DNA from: Maribacter litopenaei
GTDB lineage: Bacteria; Bacteroidota; Bacteroidia; Flavobacteriales; Flavobacteriaceae
Assembly: GCF_025244665.1 (NCBI RefSeq)
Contig: NZ_CP104205.1
Span: 806,001-870,000 of the forward strand
Direction: 5' to 3'
Length of the DNA stretch: 64,000 nucleotides
The notes under the pieces were generated by a model, which was not told the DNA's origin, ran no database searches, and was given only the letters and a program-made list of their open reading frames with translations. Of this stretch, positions 41,302 through 50,552 are shown one piece after another (within the stretch, counting starts at the first letter, position 1; every line of letters starts with the position of its first letter). The position numbers and the translations under genes were made by a program.

Positions 41302-42057
41302 ATGGATTTAAACTTGGCCGTACTTATTGATGGTGACAATATACCTGCAGGGTACGTAAAGGAAATGATGGAGGAAATCGCCAAATATGGCAACCCGACA
41401 ATTAAAAGGATTTATGGGGATTGGACCAATCCTAGATTAGGGAAGTGGAAAAATGTCCTCTTGGAAAACGCCATTACACCGGTACAACAGTATGGTTATA
41501 CACAGGGAAAGAATGCCACGGATTCTGCAATGATCATAGATGCCATGGATATTTTGTATTACGGGAAAGTGAGCGGTTTCTGCTTGGTAAGCAGTGATAG
41601 CGATTTTACAAGATTGGCTACAAGGCTTCGGGAAGCCGGGATGCAGGTTTTTGGAATTGGTGAACGAAAAACGCCCAACCCTTTTATTGTGGCCTGTGAT
41701 AGGTTTATCTATTTGGAAATTTTACAAAGCCAATCTGAGGATACTGCTTCGGTCAAAAACAATTCAAAAACGGAAAAGAGCGGTATCGATAAAATCACTC
41801 CCAAGGATTTGAGGTTTATAGCAACTACCATAGATGATGTTGCGGACGATGATGGCTGGGCTTTTTTAGGGGACGTGGGGAGTTTGTTGCAAAAAAAGCA
41901 GCCAAATTTTGATTCTAGGAATTATGGTTTTCAAAAGTTGACCCCATTGATAAACTCCATTCCACATTTTGAAATTGAGCGTCGTGAAGATTCCAAGGGA
42001 AGAAACAAATTAATATATGTTCGAATCAAGGAAAAGAAGCATAAAAATTCCAAATAA
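41302..42057 (+). CDS. NYN-domain nuclease-like protein with C-terminal OST-HTH/LOTUS domain
   Basis: About 251 residues, cytosolic. The N-terminal PIN-like NYN fold has the acidic residues of the active site (AVLIDGDNIP, IYGDWTN, DSAMIIDAMDILY, LVSSDSDFTRLATRL). After a basic linker there is a LOTUS/OST-HTH domain (ITPKDLRFIATTIDDVADDDGW, LGDVGSLLQKKQPNFD), known to bind RNA. An RNA-cleaving or RNA-binding role is likely but the target is unknown. Intact, single gene. Confidence 0.85.
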   Translation: MDLNLAVLIDGDNIPAGYVKEMMEEIAKYGNPTIKRIYGDWTNPRLGKWKNVLLENAITPVQQYGYTQGKNATDSAMIIDAMDILYYGKVSGFCLVSSDSDFTRLATRLREAGMQVFGIGERKTPNPFIVACDRFIYLEILQSQSEDTASVKNNSKTEKSGIDKITPKDLRFIATTIDDVADDDGWAFLGDVGSLLQKKQPNFDSRNYGFQKLTPLINSIPHFEIERREDSKGRNKLIYVRIKEKKHKNSK

Positions 42058-42144
42058 AGGAGTGTAAAATCCTATTGTATAGGTCAAAAGATATTTCTTA
42101 TTCCGTTCTATTGGCGATTCATCTTCATTTAAAGGTAAACAAAT

Positions 42145-42172
42145 AAAAAACCCCGGTTATTCCGGGGTTCAT
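42145..42172 (-). terminator. Terminator between the NYN and DUF2911 genes
   Basis: Perfect stem AACCCCGG / CCGGGGTT with a 5-base loop. The minus-strand reading ends in TTTTTTATTTG, so it mainly serves the DUF2911 gene. Confidence 0.8.
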
Positions 42173-42193
42173 ATATTTAAAGATAAATGTAGT

Positions 42194-42734
42194 TTAAAAA
42201 GTAATGGGGACAGCTACTCTTGTTTTGTCCCACCCCATAATCATATGGGCCCCATCCTCAACTTCTTTAAAAGCTATTGAAAACTCTTCCAAGCTAGAAG
42301 AATCAGATCCATTGGGTACGGTTACTCTTGCTACATCGGCACTTTCATCATAAAAATACGACCCCCATTGGTTCAAGTTTTTATTTAGAATAACGGTCCA
42401 TTCCTCTTCTCCAGGTATAGTGAACAAAGAATAGCTGCCGGCTTTAATATCTTTTCCGCCAAAATTTACGTCCTTGTAAAAGGTTACCTCAGTGGCTTCA
42501 TTAGCACCAGTTCTCCGGACTTCTCCAGTGGGAGCCAGTTCTGCCAAAGAGCGATTCTTAAGTTGGGGCCTGCCATAGATAATTCTGACCATTTTTTCAG
42601 AAACTTTATAGTCCGTTGGAAAAGAGGCCATGTCCATTGGACTTTTGTCCAATCCAGGAGAATTTTTGGGCTTTTACTTCATTGCAGAAAGCAACTGCAA
42701 TGAACAGCAAGGAGATTGAAAGTAATTTCTTCAT
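42194..42734 (-). CDS. DUF2911 exported protein
   Basis: About 180 residues. The signal peptide (KKLLSISLLFIAVAFCNEVKA) lies in a different frame from the body because of one extra base at 42654-42659 (CCAGGA on the plus strand); the repaired junction reads KFSGLDKSPMDMASFP. The body has the DUF2911 pattern (VRIIYGRPQLKNRS, GANEATEVTFYKDVNFGGKDI, AGSYSLFTIPGEEEW, NLNQWGSYFYDES). Function of the family is unknown. Start at 42734. Confidence 0.85.
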
Positions 42735-42977
42735 AATTAAGTTAAATTTTTAGTATTTCAAAGCTAAGTACTTCATTGAGCTTATTCTTATAAAAAGTCG
42801 TTAAATTTTAACATACTTACAGAATGGTTCTTATATTTTCATTTTAAAATGATATGATTTATATTTTATATAAATAGATGTTTTATAGTATAAATATGTA
42901 ATCATATAATACGAATGTGTTTTATATTATAAACTATAAACTCATTTTTGTATCGAAATTATTATAAAAATAATAGT

Positions 42978-44648
42978 ATGTGTGGAATTGTTTGTGCATT
43001 TGATGTTAAGGAAAGTACGGATGTACTAAGACCTCAATTGCTTGAAATGTCTAAAAAAGTTAGGCATAGAGGCCCGGACTGGAGTGGTATTTATGCGGAT
43101 GAGAAGGCCATTTTGGCCCACGAGCGTTTGGCAATTGTGGATCCAGCTTCGGAAAACAACCTCTTTTAAGTGAAGATGGAAAGTTGATATTGGCCGCAAA
43201 CGGCGAAATTTATAACCACAGGGAATTGCGTAAGCAATTCGAGGGCAAATATAATTTTAAGACCGAATCAGATTGTGAGGTCATTCGCGCCCTTTATCAA
43301 GAGAAAGCGACCTCATTTCATTGATGAAATGAACGGAATTTTTGGTTTTGCCATCTATGATTCTGAAAAGGATGAATATTTTGTGGCACGTGACCACATG
43401 GGGATAATACCTTTATACATGGGGTGGGACCAGAATGGAACCTTTTATGTGGCCTCTGAACTCAAGGCATTGGAAGGTACATGTACCAAGATTGAATTAT
43501 TTCCTCCGGGCCATTATTTGCATAGTGCTGATGGTGAGTTGAAAAGATGGTACAAACGAGATTGGATGGAGTATGAGGCCGTTAAGGAAAATCAAACCAG
43601 CATTCAAGCTATTAAAGAAGCATTGGAAGCAGCCGTACATCGTCAGTTGATGTCCGATGTACCCTATGGAGTATTGCTATCTCGGGGATTGGATTCCTCG
43701 GTTACATCGGCCATTGCGAAAAAGTATGCTCAAAAGAGAATAGAGTCGGGTGACACCGTTGACGCTTGGTGGCCACAGCTACATTCGTTTTCCGTAGGTC
43801 CGGAAGGCTCTCCGGATTTAGCTGCAGCTCAAAAGGTAGCGGACCATATCGGAACCGTGCATCATGAAATCAAGTTTACGATTCAGGAAGGTCTCGGATG
43901 CCATTAGGGATGTAATATATAACCTGGAAACCTATGATATAACTACGATTCGCGCCTCTACGCCTATGTATCTAATGGCACGTGTCATCAAGTCCATGGG
44001 AATAAAGATGGTTCTTTACGGGGAAGGAGCCGATGAGCTTTTCGGTGGATATTTATATTTCCACAAGGCGCCAAGTCCAAAGGATTTTCATGAAGAGACT
44101 GTTCGTAAGTTGGAAAAACTTCATATGTACGATTGTCTTAGGGCAAATAAATCTTTGGCCGCTTGGGGAATCGAGGGCCGGGTACCATTTTTGGACAAGG
44201 AGTTTATGGACGTGGCCATGCGAATCAATCCAAAAGATAAAATGATCAACGGGGAGCGCATGGAAAAATGGGTGGTTCGTAAAGCTTTTGAGGACATGCT
44301 GCCTGAAAGTGTGGCTTGGAGGCAAAAAGAACAATTTTCAGATGGTGTAGGTTATAGTTGGATCGATACCCTAAAGGAATTAGTGGCGACGGAGGTAACC
44401 GACGATCAATTGGCAAATGCTAGATTTAGGTTCCCTATTCAAACACCTACCACCAAAGAAGAATTTTATTATAGATCCATATTTGAGGAGCATTTTCCTT
44501 CGGATGCCGCTGCATTGTGCGTACCCCAGGAACCTTCTGTTGCGTGTAGTACCAAGATAGCGTTGGAATGGGACGAGGCGTTTAAAAACATGAACGACCC
44601 TTCGGGCGTGCTGTGGCCAAAGTACATGCGGATGCTTATGTGAAGTAA
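42978..44648 (+). CDS. asnB: Glutamine-hydrolysing asparagine synthetase B
   Basis: Makes asparagine from aspartate, glutamine and ATP. The start is the ATG before CGIV, because Cys2 must become the N-terminal nucleophile. About 556 residues after repair. Breaks: 43149-43152 and 44602-44605 (TCGG), 43892-43897 (TCTCGG), and 43305-43310 (one extra base, different context). Three missense changes also sit on the same pentamer: 43680-43685 turns the ATP loop SGGLDS into SRGLDS, 44017-44021 turns LSGEGADE into LYGEGADE, and 43799-43803 turns VGLEGSPD into VGPEGSPD. All are best read as sequence errors. Convergent terminators follow. Confidence 0.95.
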
Positions 44649-44673
44649 GTATATGGCAAGGTAATTCTGTTTA

Positions 44674-44700
44674 CCTGTTTCAGAAGAACAGGGCAGTTTT
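44674..44700 (+). terminator. Hairpin after asnB
   Basis: CCTGTT / AACAGG stem with a T-rich tail (AGTTTTTATTTTTT), 26 bases after the repaired asnB stop. Confidence 0.55.
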
Positions 44701-44719
44701 TATTTTTTAATTAGTCCTT

Positions 44720-44749
44720 GAGAGGTGCCACATGTTGGCACCTCTTTTG
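44720..44749 (+). terminator. Strong terminator between asnB and gyrB
   Basis: Perfect stem AGAGGTGCCA / TGGCACCTCT with a 5-base loop, followed by TTTTG. Confidence 0.8.
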
Positions 44750-44897
44750 TTATACACATACCAATTGCCAAACCCAATTAAGTCAATAGTACAACTAAGG
44801 TGGACGTCATTTGTTAAGTCGGTAATTTTCCACAATTTTTGTTGATAACTTGATTGTGCCCAATATGGAGAAAGAGCTTATTTCATGGGGTATTCCG

Positions 44898-44905
44898 TAT
44901 ATTTG
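44898..44905 (+). promoter_or_regulatory. Likely -7 box of gyrB
   Basis: TATATTTG fits TAnnTTTG and lies 39 bases before the gyrB start. Confidence 0.5.
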
Positions 44906-44944
44906 TAAGATTGCAATTTTTGAAGTAAAAACAACTTTTAACTT

Positions 44945-46887
44945 ATGAGCGAAGAAGCAAATAAAAAGCAATATTCAGCGGATAGTATACAGGCGTTAGA
45001 GGGAATGGAGCACGTAAGGATGCGTCCATCCATGTACATTGGTGACGTAGGTGTCCGAGGATTGCATCACTTGGTTTATGAGGTGGTGGACAACTCCATA
45101 GATGAGGCCATGGGTGGTTATTGCGATACTATCAGTGTGACCATAAACGAGGATAATTCCATCACAACCAAGGATAATGGTAGGGGTATACCGGTTGATT
45201 TACATAAAAAGGAAGGTGTATCCGCCCTTGAGGTTGTAATGACCAAAATAGGTGCAGGTGGTAAGTTTGATAAGGATTCCTATAAAGTTTCCGGTGGTTT
45301 GCACGGTGTGGGTGTTTCTTGTGTCAATGCGCTGTCCAATCATTTGAAGGCAACAGTCCATAGGGATGGAAAAATATGGGAGCAGGAATATGAAAGGGGA
45401 AAGGCCCTTTACCCTGTTAAAAGTGTTGGTGAAACTGACTACAGAGGTACTATAGTGACCTTTAAACCGGATGATACCATTTTCACTCAGACCATCGAAT
45501 ATAGCTATGAAACGCTTTCCAATAGAATGCGTGAACTTTCTTTCCTTAACAAAGGCGTGACCATTACCATTACGGATAGAAGGCGCAAGGATGACAAAGG
45601 AGAGTTTGTTTCTGAAACGTTTTTCTCCAATGAGGGTCTTAAGGAATTTGTTAAATTTTTGGACGGTAACCGGGAGCCCCTGATACAGAATGTGATTTCC
45701 ATGGAAGGGGAAAAAAATGATATTCCCGTGGAAGTTGCCATGATTTACAATACTAGTTATACAGAGAATCTTCATTCTTATGTGAATAATATAAATACAC
45801 ATGAAGGAGGTACGCACTTATCTCGGTTTTAGGAGAGGTTTGACCACTACATTGAAGAAGTATGCGGATTCGTCGGGAATGCTGGACAAGCTAAAGTTTG
45901 AGATTCAAGGGGATGATTTTAGGGAAGGCCTAACGGCAATCGTTTCCGTTAAAGTGGCAGAACCTCAGTTTGAGGGCCGAGACAAAAACAAAATTAGGGA
46001 ACCGAGAAGTTTCCTCGGCCGTTAGTCAGGCTGTTTCTGAAATGTTGACGGACTATTTAGAAGAACATCCCGACGATGCCAAGGTAATCGTACAAAAAGT
46101 AATCCTAGCCGCTCAGGCCGGACATGCAGCAACCAAGGCTAGGGAGATGGTGCAGCGAAAGACCGTAATGAGCGTTGGCGGATTGCCAGGGAAGTTATCC
46201 GATTGTTCTGAGCAGGATCCTACACAATGTGAAGTGTTCCTCGTTGAGGGGGATTCCGCAGGTGGAACGGCCAAGCAAGGTCGTGATAGGAATTTCCAGG
46301 CCATTCTTCCATTGAGGGGTAAGATTCTGAATGTTGAAAAGGCTATGCAGCATAAGGTTTTTGAGAATGAGGAAATCAAAAATATTTATACGGCTCTTGG
46401 AGTAACCATTGGAACTGAAGAAGACAGCAAGGCTTTGAACTTGGAAAAACTTCGTTATCATAAAGTGGTTATCATGTGTGATGCGGATGTGGATGGTAGC
46501 CACATTGAAACCTTGATTCTTACCTTCTTCTTTAGGTATATGCGGGAGCTGATTGAAGGTGGTCACGTTTATATTGCGACGCCGCCATTGTATTTGGTAA
46601 AAAAAGGTCAAAAGAAGCAATATGCCTGGATCGATAAAGAACGTGATGAAATAGCCGCAAGTTATAGTGGAGGTGTTAGTATACAGCGATATAAAGGTCT
46701 TGGAGAGATGAATGCCGAGCAACTTTGGGATACTACTATGAATCCTGAGTTTAGGACCTTACGTCAAATTACTATTGAAAATGCCACGGAGACCGATAGA
46801 ATCTTCTCTATGTTAATGGGTGATGAGGTTCCCCCAAGACGGGAATTCATTGAGAAAAATGCTGTTTATGCGAACATTGACACATAG
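44945..46887 (+). CDS. gyrB: DNA gyrase subunit B
   Basis: ATPase subunit of gyrase. The GHKL ATP site is visible (VDNSIDEAMGG, DNGRGIPV, GGLHGVGVSCVNALS), then the transducer domain, and the TOPRIM region (LVEGDSAGGTAKQGRDR, DADVDGSHI). About 647 residues after repair. Two breaks: 45821-45826 (TCTCGG, restores THLSGFRRGLTTTLKKYA) and 45977-45982 (CCGAGA, restores FEGQTKTKLGNREVSS; here only CCAGA gives the invariant glutamine). An essential gene broken twice shows these are not real mutations. Terminator directly after. Confidence 0.97.
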
Positions 46888-46908
46888 AAAAGACCTATTA
46901 CACAACAA

Positions 46909-46936
46909 AAACCTGCGCCAAAAACGCAGGTTTTTT
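46909..46936 (+). terminator. Terminator after gyrB
   Basis: Stem AACCTGCG / CGCAGGTT followed by TTTTAGTTTT, 20 bases after the stop codon. Confidence 0.85.
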
Positions 46937-46958
46937 AGTTTTAGGAAAAATTAAAAAA

Positions 46959-47974
46959 ATGAAGAATTTACTTACATGTTTTTTGTTATGTAGTTTTAGT
47001 GCCGTTGTAGCACAGGATTTTAATGATATTTTCGCCGCCGGTGTGGAGGATGCGGAACAATTTACAACGGATTATCTAGAGCCCCTTTCAGAAAGTGCCA
47101 TTTATAATTTTTCCACTGGATGGTATAATACGGCAGATGCCAAGCCTCTAGGGGGCTTCGAAATTTCAATCGTTGGAAATATTACAGGTTTTAAAAATAA
47201 ATCTGACAAAAAGGTTTTTGTTCTAGATCCCAACGATTATCAAAATCTGGATTTTGTAAATAACCCAGGAGTCGCTAGGGAAGTTTCCACCGCCCTTGGT
47301 GATATAAGTGGTGTTGAGGTTTATGTGGAAGGCCAAGTTGCCGGTACCACCGTCCGACAAACCTTTGAACTACCATCTGGACTTTCCGGTGAAGGAGTTG
47401 ACTTTGTACCCTCTCGGATATTTACAGGGTAGTGTCGGACTCATAAAGGGAACCGAAATAAAAGCACGTTTTTTACCTAAAATGGAATTTGAGGGGGCTT
47501 CTGTCGGTTTAATAGGTTTTGGATTGCAGCATGATTTCACAAAACTTCTACCAGCGGATAAGATTTTACCTGTGGCCATTTCCGCAGTCATCGGCTATAC
47601 AAAGGTTAACGGTGATTATGACCTTGAAGACTTCAATTTGGTACAAGGTAACGACCAAAGAATCGAGGCAAATATCAGTACTTGGGCATTTAACGCTGTG
47701 GTTTCTACAAAGCTTCCAATAATCAATTTTTATGGAGGTCTCGGGTTATGTAACAGGTAAATCCGTTACGGATGTTTTGGGGATCTATGAGGTAAGTGCT
47801 GATCCTTTTGCTTCGGAATCCTATGAAGATCCTTTTTCCATCACTAAAAAGGTGAACGGAGTTACCGGAAATGTCGGCGCTAAGCTCAAGTTGGGTTTCT
47901 TTAGATTGAATGCAGATTATACTTTAGGGGAGTTCAATACATTGACATTTGGTGTTAATTTTGGGTTTAGATAA
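46959..47974 (+). CDS. DUF6588 exported outer-membrane protein
   Basis: About 338 residues. Signal peptide (KNLLTCFLLCSFSAVVAQ), then YLEPLSESAIYNFSTGWYNTA as in DUF6588 proteins of flavobacteria, glycine-rich strands and an aromatic barrel-like end (FNTLTFGVNFGFR). Breaks at 47412-47417 and 47739-47744 (both TCTCGG for TCTGG) restore VPSGYLQGSVGLIKG and YGGLGYVTGKSVTDV. An intact TCTGG at 47369-47373 in the same gene shows that not every copy of the pentamer is altered. Confidence 0.8.
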
Positions 47975-47995
47975 TATTTAATTGCATTACGATAT

Positions 47996-48024
47996 AAAAA
48001 GCCCGGCAACTTGCCGGGCTTTCT
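47996..48024. terminator. Strong bidirectional-looking terminator
   Basis: Perfect stem AAAGCCCGGCAA / TTGCCGGGCTTT, 22 bases after the DUF6588 stop. A second long stem, AAGAGCCTG / CAGGCTCTT (about 48033-48067), follows and may serve the minus-strand gene. Confidence 0.8.
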
Positions 48025-48097
48025 AATTTCATGAAGAGCCTGCCCAGATTGCTCCGAACAGGCTCTTTCCCATGGCCCTGTGAAAACTTTCTATTCC

Positions 48098-48465
48098 CTA
48101 ATGGCTACGTATTCGCCATCTATCTTTTCCAAAATTGAGCCTTTGTCGGTTCTGCTAATTTTTAACCTGTCAATGGGCACATTTTCCGGACCTCTATACT
48201 CTATGGTATATATGTCCCCTTCCTTGGATCACTTAAAATCTGTTTGTAGGGTAATGTCATTTCCGTTGATTTCGTGATATCTACCTAAGTAAACATCATT
48301 GAAAATCCATTCTTTACGGAGGGTGCTTTTGGAAGAGTTACTGATGATTTCAGTTCCGGACTGAAACCAAATGCCAATAATAGGATCGTTGTTCTGCTCA
48401 ATCCGAGAACAATTCGCAGAAAAGATAATGGCGCAAATGGCCATTAGCGAGAGGAACTTTTTCAT
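48098..48465 (-). CDS. Small lipoprotein-like exported protein with an in-frame TGA
   Basis: About 122 residues. The N-terminus looks like a lipoprotein signal (FLSLMAICAIIFSANCSR). The same frame continues beyond a TGA at 48229-48231 for another 43 codons (SKEGDIYTIEYRGPENVP, then KISRTDKGSILEKIDG) to a stop at 48098, so the TGA most likely stands for TGG (tryptophan). The lesion is a G-to-A change and does not lie on the CCAGA pentamer. Family: lipocalin-like small lipoproteins come to mind (PIIGIWFQSG), without certainty. Confidence 0.62.
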
Positions 48466-48678
48466 TAGTAAGTAGGTTTTGTTTGGATTTGGGATCCATA
48501 GGTATTAACGGGGCTTCTTTTGTGTTATTACTAAAAATCGATGTACGGTAGCTTTTTTGTAATTTCTTCGTTGAAAAGTATCTTTTTTTAACGAAAGCTG
48601 TAGTTCGTCGATATTTTCTATGTCGAATGCATTGATGTTATTACCTGTTTCATTCCTGAAAAATTGTTAAGAATTGAG

Positions 48679-48686
48679 TATTTTTG
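48679..48686 (+). promoter_or_regulatory. Candidate -7 box upstream of mdh
   Basis: TATTTTTG fits TAnnTTTG and lies 70 bases before the mdh start. The rest of the 290-base spacer shows nothing else clear. Confidence 0.4.
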
Positions 48687-48756
48687 GCAAGCAAAAAATG
48701 TAAAATAGAACCTTAGGTTTTATAATAAATAAATTAATTCATAAAAATATAATAAC

Positions 48757-49682
48757 ATGAAAGTTACAGTAGTTGGAGCTGGAGCGGTTGGAGCCAGTTG
48801 TGCGGAGTATATCGCTATTAAGGATTTTGCATCAGAAGTGGTCATCTTGGATATTAAAGAGGGGTATGCAGAAGGTAAGGCAATGGATTTAATGCAGACT
48901 GCATCCTTAAATGGCTTCGATACCAAAATCACGGGAAGCACAAATGATTATTCGAAAACAGCCAACAGCGATATTGCCGTAATTACTTCGGAATTCCTAG
49001 AAAACCAGGGATGACCCGTGAAGAATTGATAGGAATCAATGCCGGTATCGTAAAGACTGTTTCGAGCAATCTTATCCAGCATTCACCTAATGTAATTATT
49101 ATAGTGGTAAGTAATCCAATGGACACGATGACCTATTTGGTACACAAAACGACCGACCTACCAAAGAACAGAATTATTGGAATGGGAGGAGCATTGGATA
49201 GTGCCCGTTTCAAGTATAGATTAGCAGAGGCTATGGACGCCCCAATTTCTGATGTTGACGGAATGGTCATTGGTGGTCATAGTGATACAGGAATGGTTCC
49301 TTTGACATCACATGCCACAAGAAACAGTATTAAAGTGTCGGAATTTTTATCCGATGATAGGTTACAACAAGTAGCTGAGGATACGAAGGTAGGTGGAGCT
49401 ACTTTAACTAAATTGTTGGGTACCAGTGCATGGTACGCTCCTGGTGCAGCCGTTTCTGCTTTGGTACAGGCCATTGCCTGTGACCAAAAGAAAATGTTCC
49501 CATGCTCTACATTCTTGGAGGGTGAATATGGTCTAAATGACATCTGTATAGGAGTGCCAGTTATTTTAGGTAAGAATGGTATCGAGCAAATAGTGGATAT
49601 TCCATTGAGCGATGCCGAGAAAGCCAAAATGAAGGAAAGTGCCGAGGGTGTTTCCAAAACCAATGGCTTGTTGGAGTTATAG
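48757..49682 (+). CDS. mdh: Malate dehydrogenase
   Basis: NAD-dependent oxidation of malate to oxaloacetate in the TCA cycle. About 309 residues. Motifs: VVGAGAVGASCAEY for NAD, substrate loop PRKPGMTREEL with the arginines, VVSNPMDTM, and GGHSDTGMVPL with the catalytic histidine. The LDH-like type is usual in Bacteroidota. Break at 48988-48991 (TCGG for TCTGG) restores VITSGIPRKPGMTR, exactly at the mobile loop. Terminator after. Confidence 0.95.
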
Positions 49683-49708
49683 TTTTTTAAGTCTTAAACA
49701 AATATGAA

Positions 49709-49744
49709 AACCTTTGGAGATTAAATCCAAAGGTTTTCTTTTTT
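49709..49744 (+). terminator. Terminator after mdh
   Basis: Stem AACCTTTGGA / TCCAAAGGTT followed by TTCTTTTTT. Confidence 0.8.
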
Positions 49745-49809
49745 AAGGAATGTGGTCTCCTAAGTATACGTATTCTCAATAATTTACTTTCAACAATAAT
49801 CTTTCTTTT

Positions 49810-49818
49810 TATATTTGC
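49810..49818 (+). promoter_or_regulatory. Candidate -7 box overlapping the start of the next gene
   Basis: TTATATTTG fits the -7 consensus but ends only 3-4 bases before the ATG at 49822. If used, the transcript would start at or inside the first codons, implying a leaderless or later start. Confidence 0.35.
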
Positions 49819-49821
49819 GCC

Positions 49822-50403
49822 ATGAATGCAAAATGGTGCGTTAGTACTTTAATTATTATCCTAGTCCTATTAGGGCTTAGCCAACCGCATAAAAAAGCCT
49901 CCAATCAGCAGATTTCACTAGAGTTTACAGATGTGGAAATAGCTTCGGAAAGTGCGCGTGAAGAGGCTTTATCCACCATTACCAAAAGGTTGTTGTTCCT
50001 TGGTGTTGAGGTGGTCGAGATAATTGATAATGACGGTAACCATCTAAATATCCGATATTATAGTGATATTGATGCGAAGGATGTAAAGGAATTTCTTTCT
50101 AATGACAATCCCTTGACATTTGAATATGATGATGAGGTTCCGTCTGATTTTCCAAAAGAAAAGTTTCCTGAAAATTATAGCTTAGTTGTAACTGATTTAC
50201 ATCAACAGGCCAATAATGGTTTGAATATTACAGGAAATCTGATTCCAACCCAAAAAGAGTATCAAATTGGATTTTCTAGTCCGGTAATATTACGTTATGA
50301 TTATCCACTGGTTTTAAGACCAAATGATAATGAAAAAATTGCCCTTAGGATTTATAAAAATATTGCAATTGCAATAGACAATACTTCACAGAGCATCCCG
50401 TAA
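49822..50403 (+). CDS. Membrane-anchored protein with a SecD-P1-like domain, unknown function
   Basis: About 193 residues. One N-terminal membrane span (CVSTLIIILVLLGLSQ), then a periplasmic part. The segment ISLEFTDVEIASESAREEAL followed by KRLLFLGVEVVEI and LNIRYYSDIDAKDVKEFLSN recalls the P1 head region of SecD, which has repeated variables of this form. It lies just before secDF in the same direction. The likeness is from pattern reading only; a link to Sec export is possible but unproven. Intact. Confidence 0.6.
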   Translation: MNAKWCVSTLIIILVLLGLSQPHKKASNQQISLEFTDVEIASESAREEALSTITKRLLFLGVEVVEIIDNDGNHLNIRYYSDIDAKDVKEFLSNDNPLTFEYDDEVPSDFPKEKFPENYSLVVTDLHQQANNGLNITGNLIPTQKEYQIGFSSPVILRYDYPLVLRPNDNEKIALRIYKNIAIAIDNTSQSIP

Positions 50404-50552
50404 GTCAGGGCAGGACCTTACTTGGTATAGGAAAGGCATATTTCCAAATGAAAATATTATTCTAAAGGCATCATTACTTTTTCATAAGGTAATCTGTCTT
50501 GTTTCTAAATCACGTTTAATCATAATCGACATAATTTAAATTAACTGTTAAA

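Noticed and set aside
42780-42960. A/T-rich tandem-like stretch upstream of asnB as a repeat array or origin
   Set aside because: The TATAAA-like words are irregular and low in complexity. I see no DnaA boxes or true repeat unit; at most an A/T-rich promoter region.
43305-43310. asnB break at GCGACC as part of the CCAGA class
   Set aside because: No CCAGA or TCTGG can be restored here. A GGACC-like origin is possible, but one example is not enough to call a second motif.
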